Shown here: in pieces, positions 6,677 to 7,606 of the stretch
How the letters are laid out: every line of letters starts with the position of its first letter
Position numbering within the stretch: the stretch's first letter is position 1
From: an uncultured Clostridia bacterium
Lineage (GTDB): Bacteria; Bacillota; Clostridia; Christensenellales; CAG-1252
Direction: 5' to 3'
NCBI GenBank assembly: GCA_946626795.1
Contig: CAMOUZ010000051.1
Span: 1 to 7,606 of the forward strand
Length of the DNA stretch: 7,606 nucleotides
Notes under the pieces: generated by a model
Told to the model about the DNA's origin: nothing
The model's input: the letters and a program-made list of their open reading frames with translations, nothing else
Database searches by the model: none
Position numbers and translations under genes: made by a program

Positions 6677-7286
6677 AGGTCAATATCTCCTTTTCTTCTT
6701 CAAGCGCGGGATCCTCCTTACAAGCAAGGAAGCGCTCGATCTTCGCGAGCCGCGTCTCGATATAAGCGTCACGCGCCTCACCCTCTCGCCCGACATAAAG
6801 ATTATCCTCTTCCCGCCAAGGCAGGGAGAAATCCGCGAGCATAACGGCGTAAAAATGGCTGCCCTCTTTTACCACGATATCCCTTTCGAGGCGAACGTCC
6901 TTCTCCCGAAGGTATCGCCGCAAGAGGGGTGCGTGGGCGTGGGGGACGAAGACCGCTTTTTTCAAGGGGAAAGGCGCTTCTTCGAGGATTTTCACGATCT
7001 CATGGGCGCCCATCCCCGCAATGACGACGAGCTCCGCGTCACCTTCCGCCACGCCTTGCAATCCGTCGCAAACGACTAAGCGTAAAGACACGCCCTCTTT
7101 CTCCGCGAGCAAAGCTGCCTTTTTAAGACTCTTCTCGCTGATATCAACGGCGACAGCCCTCTCAGCCCTGCCCTCTTTCAAGGCGTAAACGGGGAGTCTG
7201 CCGTGATCCGTGCCGACGTCCACGACGGAGCCTGCACCCTCTATGAGCGCTAGACAAGCGTCAAGACGCGCGCCGAGGCTTCTCAC
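6660..7286 (-). CDS. trmK: tRNA (adenine(22)-N1)-methyltransferase TrmK
   Basis: A 208-residue class I SAM-dependent methyltransferase, expected to make m1A at position 22 of tRNAs in the cytoplasm. The SAM motif is DVGTDHGRLP (23-32), where D27 corresponds to the aspartate proposed as catalytic in B. subtilis TrmK (GSDH in that protein). VDIS (47-50) is motif II and CDGL (73-76) the adenine-side motif. VIAGMGAHEIVKIL (88-101) matches the family's IAGMGG block. A charged C-terminal helical part (about 160-200) fits the family's coiled-coil domain. One deviation is FVPHAHA (113-119) where the family usually has L-Q-P. It starts at a GTG whose GTGA overlaps the rpoD stop by 4 nt; no clear Shine-Dalgarno precedes it, so termination-reinitiation coupling is likely. 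Confidence 0.92.
   Translation of the reverse strand: MRSLGARLDACLALIEGAGSVVDVGTDHGRLPVYALKEGRAERAVAVDISEKSLKKAALLAEKEGVSLRLVVCDGLQGVAEGDAELVVIAGMGAHEIVKILEEAPFPLKKAVFVPHAHAPLLRRYLREKDVRLERDIVVKEGSHFYAVMLADFSLPWREEDNLYVGREGEARDAYIETRLAKIERFLACKEDPALEEEKEILTYVYRS
6687..6692 (-). promoter_or_regulatory. Shine-Dalgarno of the Nif3-family gene, inside trmK
   Basis: AAGGAG on the - strand, embedded in the last codons of trmK, 10 nt from the ATG at 6676. It supports the overlapping start. Confidence 0.8.
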
Positions 7287-7606
7287 TTATCCACGCATCC
7301 GCGCAGCTTGTCCTTCCTCTTCGGATGACGGAGCTTGCGCAAGGCTTTCGCTTCGATCTGTCTGATACGCTCACGCGTGACGCCGAAGGCTTGTCCCACC
7401 TCTTCCAAGGTGCGCGCGCGGTTATCGTCCAAGCCGTAACGCATACGGATGACCTTTTCTTCGCGCGGGGTCAAAGTGGCGAGCACCTGCATAAGCTGCT
7501 CCTTCACCATGCTCTGCTCCGCTTTCTCGGCAGGTTGCGCCGCCGTGGTGTCCTCGATGAAATCGCCGAGGGGGCTGTCCTCCTCCTCGCCGATCGGGGG
7601 TTCGAG
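7283..7606 (-). CDS. rpoD: Primary RNA polymerase sigma factor, C-terminal part (5' partial)
   Basis: The last 107 residues of the housekeeping sigma-70 factor (SigA/RpoD). The frame continues off the right edge; the ATG at 7510 is internal. The visible N-side reads PIGEEEDSPLGDFIEDT, the conserved lead-in from region 3 to region 4. Region 4.1/4.2 follows with LTPREEKVIRMRYGLDD and EEVGQAFGVTRERIRQIEAKALRKLRHP, the helix-turn-helix that recognises the -35 promoter element. The gene ends with a short basic tail after KLRHP, as is normal for group 1 sigma factors. It is the first gene visible in the - strand operon and its stop overlaps the trmK start. In Firmicutes it usually follows dnaG, which would lie to the right of this window. 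Confidence 0.97.
   Translation of the reverse strand, partial: LEPPIGEEEDSPLGDFIEDTTAAQPAEKAEQSMVKEQLMQVLATLTPREEKVIRMRYGLDDNRARTLEEVGQAFGVTRERIRQIEAKALRKLRHPKRKDKLRGCVDK

Noticed and set aside
7283..7510. A complete 75-residue region-4-only sigma-like protein starting at the ATG at 7510.
   Set aside because: The frame stays open to the window edge and encodes the conserved PIGEEEDSPLGDFIEDT lead-in of full-length primary sigma factors, so the ATG is internal.

Overview
This is a GC-rich, gene-dense bacterial chromosome segment. It looks like an anaerobic Firmicute of the Clostridia type. The clues are strong AAGGAGG-type ribosome binding sites, the rpoD-trmK-nif3 gene order, and a bacterial member of the archaeal-type (ApgM/COG3635) phosphoglycerate mutase family. 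The species cannot be named from this window. Two gene sets converge on a shared terminator near 3432-3467.

Left half, + strand (1-3402). A large open reading frame enters from the left edge. Its first ~240 visible residues are the C-terminal part of a cofactor-independent phosphoglycerate mutase / proposed homoserine kinase, with its metal-binding motifs intact. The same frame continues, with no stop, into an acidic linker, a basic patch, one transmembrane helix, a beta-solenoid-like region, three related Ig/Fn3-like modules and an acidic tail. The architecture therefore predicts a soluble metabolic enzyme on the cytoplasmic face joined to a ~500-residue extracytoplasmic stalk. This is the most unusual object in the window. 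Four bases downstream lies a pyridoxamine/pyridoxal kinase gene, probably on the same transcript.

Right half, - strand (7606 down to 3489). A compact run is read right to left: the end of the primary sigma factor gene (rpoD/sigA), tRNA m1A22 methyltransferase (trmK), a Nif3/YbgI-family metal-binding protein, a coiled-coil C4 zinc-ribbon protein, and a PutP-type sodium/proline symporter. Junctions are overlaps (4 and 17 nt) or short gaps (22 and 13 nt), so translational coupling and one operon are likely. The promoter lies outside the window. The first four genes are a housekeeping set; the symporter at the end is the less expected member, and it carries a long acidic C-terminal tail.

I see no rRNA or tRNA gene, CRISPR array, insertion sequence or riboswitch. 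No non-coding stretch exceeds 300 bases; the largest gap is the 86-base convergent intergenic region holding the terminator.
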